This document shows positions 59,609-64,000 of a stretch of DNA of 64,000 bases, one piece after another. The translations under genes were made by a program, and so were the position numbers. Every line of letters begins with the position of its first letter. Position 1 is the stretch's first letter. A model generated the notes under the pieces. That model saw nothing but the letters and a program-made list of their open reading frames with translations. It searched no databases and was not told where the DNA came from. The DNA is taken from assembly GCA_914767715.1 (NCBI GenBank), contig OU612070.1:25904025-25968024 (forward strand), read 5' to 3'. Source of the stretch: Membranipora membranacea (lineage: Eukaryota > Bryozoa > Gymnolaemata > Cheilostomatida > Membraniporidae).

Positions 59609-61321
59609 AAACCTTTCAAAGTTATTTTTTAGATTAGACTGAAATCATTCCAAAACAAATTATCAAGTATCCCATTGCTTTTCCAAATTTTAGGGTTGTC
59701 TAGCCTTTTACAAAGCTATGACAACTCCTACATAGTTTACCATGCTGTTGGCCAAAAGGAAGTCATGTGACCACTGTCTTTTGAATTGTGGGAATTCTAA
59801 AACAACCAGTCCTTTGATTGATTGCTCTGAATCTGAGAACTACTGCATCTCGGTACCTCTGCAGCTGCCTGAGATTACTTGGAAGTCAGGACTTCTTTTA
59901 CATTGGTAAGTTGCTAGGTGGTGTTTTCAAACCTATGTTGAGATTGTTTGAACTGACCTCAACTATGAATAAATTGAATAGATATATGTACTGTAATGAC
60001 CTCATAATCCTACACTACAGAGTATGAGCCAAATAAGCACCGCAATGCACAACACAGATTAGTCTTGGATTTAACTGCTTTGCAGTCCTTCCTCTCATCA
60101 TCAACCATTATTTTAATCATTTCCTCATTACTTCCCAGAGCACACCAGTAATAAAAAAAGAAAATGCAGTTCATGACAAAGAATTTGCTGCAAAAAAATT
60201 ATATATATAAGGGTATAAAGATGAAAGTCTTGTTCCACTTATCCCAATCTTTGCCAAATGAACCAATCATTGTTATGGCACTTTCATTTTCTCTCTCTCC
60301 AATCCTTGGTATAATTCTGGTGCTGGCGAAAATAATAGGCCCTGCGGACTTGTATCGAATTGATTGCAAACTCGGAAATAACTTCATTCTCGGTGTGTAG
60401 ACATTATTGGGCCACTTGATGAGGCAACTGTCAATGGCAATTGTTTTATGGCATGTAAAATATCTAATCACTTGTTTAGCAACAAAGTATCTCAATGAGA
60501 TTGCTATCTAGCCAGCATATTAATTGTGATTAATTGTTATGATGACTAATTTTGTTTCTTTGAATATGTTCTGTATGTACGCATGCTCACTGTATCGACG
60601 GCTTACAGCACAACCATGGGAGGTTTACGGTATGAGTGACCAACTATTTTTACATTCCTGGCAATTGACAAATTTAGGTAGAATATTGAACTAGCCTCTT
60701 TATCCTTCAAATTTCAACAACACTGCTTTCATGTTGTAATAGGTTAGCGACTAGGCCAGACCTAACAGGAAACAATTTAGACATACTTTCTTGCCAAAGT
60801 TGTCGGTAACCACCCAATTGAAAAAAAAACAAAAATAAAACAAACTGCAGCTCAATTTTCATTCTTTGGCTGCTCGTAGCATGAAAAGGTAAGCTTGATA
60901 TGAAAATTACTATCTAAATATGTTGCAATGTGTTGCCTTGTTCTGCCGGGTTTTATTTATATTTTCAGTTCCCGTCAGCACACTAATACAACTGGACAAC
61001 TGGACCTTGAATAGAACTGGTCAACACTAAATCTTCAATATTGCTGTTATTTGCAAAAAGGTTATTGATACCTATTTACTGTTCATACCTGTACTATCTC
61101 AAAAAGAGATTTTGTATACCTATGTTATTTTGGTTGAGGCGTAATCTAGCATGGATTGATAACGCCTCATTGTGAAACCAAATGTTTTCTCAAGAAAGCT
61201 ATTTTATAGCAAAACGGAATTTAATGACTTTGAGTCAGTCATGGGTGTGCTTTGATGATACTTAATCCAATAAACAAATGTTAAATATAAACCCCACAAG
61301 CAGGATGGATTGATGAATTAA
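59609..61321. other. 1.7-kb insertion interrupting the satellite
   Basis: The satellite stops at GGTTTGAAGGGAA and resumes at ATCTATTTTTTGATC, in phase within one monomer. AATC at both edges could be a short target duplication. Inside there is no recognised protein. An AATAAA lies near 61,270 and an A-rich end just before the satellite resumes, which could mark the 3' end of a retroposed sequence. ORFs at 59,818, 60,164 and 60,199 look random. Confidence 0.6.
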
Positions 61322-63294
61322 AAAATCTATTTTTTGATCTTGGCTATAATAAGCGTGGTACCCTCCCTTGGTATAATTTTACAAATTTCAAGTCAGCTTT
61401 ATGACCCACCAGTTAATCAGATCATTCCAATATTCTGCATTTTGAATGAGGCCAATAAGAGCGCGAACTGGTTGGAGTTTGATAAGAATCTAACAGATAT
61501 TTAATCCTTCTATGCTGCCGTTTGGCATTTTTTTTTAGCAAAAGTGACCCTAATTAAAAAGGACGCTGACGGAGAGTGAAAAGCCGCAGAGCCAAACAGT
61601 TTGCAAATTCAAGATGAGCGGGAGTTGGTCCTCCTTATGAAGTAGGTTTGAAAGGAAACTAATTTTTGATCTTGGCCAAAAAAAAGCGTGATACCCTTTC
61701 TTGGTAAAATTTTTTGAAATTTCAAGTCAGCGTTATCACCCACCAGTTATTCAGAGGATTCCAATATTCTGCATTTTGAATGAGGCCAATAAGAGCTTGA
61801 ACTGGCTGGAGTTTGATAAGAATCCAACAGATATTTAATCCTTCCATGCTGCCGTTTGGCATGTTTTTTTAGCAACAATGACCCTAATTAAAACGGACGC
61901 TGACGGAGAGTGAAAAGCCACAGAGCCAAACAGTTTGCAGATTCAAGATGAGCAGGAGTTGCTCCTCCTTATGAGGTTGGTTTTAAGGGAAACTATTTTT
62001 TGATCTTGGCGAAAAAAAAGCGTGATATCCTCCCTCGGTATAATTTTTTCAATTTCAAGTCAGCGTAATGACCCACCAGTTAATTAGAGGATTCCAATAT
62101 TCTGCATTTTGAATGAGGCCAATAAGAGCTTGAACTGGTTGGAGTTTGATAAGAATTCAAGAGAGATTTAATTTTTCTATGCTGCCGTTTGGCATGTTTT
62201 TTTTTAGCAAAAGTGACCCTAATTAAAACGGACGGTAACGGAGAGTGAAAAGCCGCAGAGCCAAACGGTTTGCAGATTCAAGATGAGCAGGAGTTGTTCC
62301 TCCTTATGAGCTAGGTTTGAAGGGAATCTATTTTTTGATCTTGGCTAAAAATAAGCGTGGTACCCTCCCTTGGTATAATTTTAGAAATTTCAAGTCAGCT
62401 TTATGACCCTCCAGTTAATCAGATGATTCCAATATTCTTCATTTTGAATGAGGCCAATAAGAGCTTGAACTGGTTGGAGTTTGATAAGAATCCAATAGAT
62501 ATTTAATCCTTCTATGCTGCCGTTTGGCATTTTTTTTTAGCAAGAGTGTCCCTAATTAAAACGGACGCTGACGGAGAGTGAAAAGCCGCAGAGCCAAACG
62601 GTTTGCCGATTCGAGATGAGCATGAGTTGCTCCTCCATATGAGCTAGGTTTGAATGGAATCTATTTTTTATCTTAGCGAAAAAAAGCGTGATACCTTTTC
62701 CTGGTATAATTTTTTGAAATTTCAAGTGAGCGTTATGACCTACCAGTTAATCAGAGGATTCCAATATTCTGCATTTTGAATGAGGCCAATAAGAGCTTGA
62801 ACTGGTTGGAGTTTGATAAGAATCCAAGAGAGATTTAAATTTTCTATGCTGCCGTTTGGCATGTTTTTTTTTAGCAAAAGTGACCCTAATTAAAACAGAC
62901 GGTGACGGAGAGTGAAAAGCTGCAGTGTCAAACGGCTTGCACATTCGAGATAAGCAGGAGTTGCTCCTCCTTTTGAGGTAGGTTTGAAAGGAATCTATTT
63001 TTCGATTTTGGCGAAAAAAAAGCGTTATACCCTCCCTTGGTATAATTTTTTTAATTTCAAGTCAGCGTTATGACCTACCAGTTAATCGGAGGATTCCAAT
63101 ATTCTGCATTTTGAATGAGGCCAATAAGAGCTTGAACTAGGAGAGTTTGAAAAGAATCCAACAGAGATTTATGTTTTTCTATGCTGCCGTTTGGCATTAT
63201 TTTTTTTAGCAAAAGTGACCCTAATTAAAATGGACGCTGACGGAGAGTGAAAAGCCGCAGGGTCAAACGGTTTGCAGATTCGAGATGAGCAGGA
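61322..63294. repeat. ~333-bp satellite array, part 2 (about 6 monomers)
   Basis: Same monomer and orientation as part 1. It ends abruptly within a monomer after GATGAGCAGGAG at 63,294, next to unrelated sequence. Confidence 0.95.
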
Positions 63295-63642
63295 GTACTT
63301 GTCAAGTAGCCTCACGCTACGTACCAGGTAGCTTGTGAAACAACCAGGGGCGTAGTCTTAAATGTACTATTGGCTGATATATTATAAGCAGAACTGAGTC
63401 CTGAACCTGAAGTCCATCCAGCTCAGCTCATATCTACCTGATGATAGAAGTCAGTTTGTGAATGTGTATGCAACATCATCTTGTATCTAATCTACTGCTG
63501 AAAATCATCAGGGAGGAACTAGAGATGTTCGATGAGCGCTGCTGATATCACCTGCAAAAATCTAGTAGCTCAAAAATACATTAGTGTCTTATTGTAAGTT
63601 GAGTTTGTAACCCCTGACAGAACTGTTAGACAGAGAAAGGTT
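63295..63642. other. Unique DNA right of the satellite
   Basis: No gene or repeat recognised; somewhat less AT-rich than the satellite. Confidence 0.4.
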
Positions 63643-63647
63643 TTTAA

Positions 63648-63975
63648 GGTGAAGCTCCACAGGCCTACGTTATGTCTGTAACAGCTAACCTATGCTACGA
63701 ATGACGTCATAGGTCGACGTTGGTTATCCTATATTGCATCGGTATAGACACACCAGCATGTTGGTCTTTGTGCCAACGCTTCATTGCCTACGCTTCATTG
63801 ATTGGTCAATACAATCACACCCCTCCTTTCTGATTGGCTCTCATATTCTATAACAATTCATAATTTTTAGTGCAATATGATTGGTCAATGATATGATGTG
63901 TAGCTGGTGGAGTTGTCCCGACATGTCGCGTGGGTAGGCAACTACCGATGAAACATAGGCCTGTGGAGCTACACC
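63648..63975. mobile_element. 328-bp MITE with TIRs
   Basis: The left end GGTGAAGCTCCACAGGCCTA and the right end, reversed, GGTGTAGCTCCACAGGCCTA differ at one of 20 positions. TTTAA flanks both sides (63,643-63,647 and 63,976-63,980) as a 5-bp target duplication. No ORF; non-autonomous. Confidence 0.78.
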
Positions 63976-64000
63976 TTTAAAACCACAGTGCAATTCACTC

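Noticed and set aside
52341-62944. Many 60-83-codon ORFs on both strands of the satellite
   Set aside because: They are shadows of the same 333-bp monomer; stops and frame breaks vary from monomer to monomer.
52300-63294. CRISPR-like regular spacing
   Set aside because: The whole 333-bp monomer is repeated without unique spacers, and the DNA is animal nuclear, so it is a satellite.

Overview
The window looks like AT-rich nuclear DNA from an animal, most likely a marine invertebrate. The evidence is an intron-split monocarboxylate-transporter gene with mostly GT-AG introns, an L2/CR1-like non-LTR retrotransposon remnant, a Ty3/Gypsy-like LTR element carrying a glycoprotein region, tRNA-derived SINEs, MITEs and large satellite arrays. 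No bacterial operon, rRNA or intact tRNA gene was seen. A lophotrochozoan is plausible, but the sequence does not settle the phylum.

The main structural feature is a segmental duplication. Block A (1-14,706) and block B (26,561-45,092) are collinear direct copies, a few percent diverged. Each holds, in order: a non-coding lead, a dead non-LTR reverse transcriptase, a tandem array of 1.86-kb units (some carrying a 768-bp TIR element), an 18-bp minisatellite, and on the minus strand a two-exon gene for a small cysteine-rich secreted peptide. Block B has a 2.1-kb extra segment, an extra array unit and a 0.14-kb insertion. In block A the peptide gene has lost its ATG; in block B it is intact.

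Between the blocks, 14,707-20,080 is gene-poor and holds SINE-like pieces, an AT-rich minisatellite and a hairpin. A six-exon SLC16-like (MCT) transporter gene then runs on the minus strand from 26,310 to 20,246. All five introns are phase 1. The fifth has AT in place of the expected GT donor, which may break the gene unless it is a rare AT-AG intron or a base error.

To the right of block B lies a degraded LTR retroelement (45,293-48,898). It has two ~420-bp LTRs, a gag remnant, a frameshifted glycoprotein-like region with a furin-like motif, and an integrase C-terminus, with most of pol missing and the parts in an odd order. A rearranged copy of the 1.86-kb unit follows (49,630-52,018). After it comes a satellite of ~333-bp monomers (52,300-59,608 and 61,322-63,294) with a four-monomer higher-order period, interrupted in phase by 1.7 kb of unrelated DNA. 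The window ends with a small MITE (63,648-63,975).

Only two gene families look like host protein genes: the transporter and the duplicated cysteine-rich peptide. Nearly everything else is repeat-derived. All splice sites and repeat limits were read by eye and have not been tested by alignment or transcripts.
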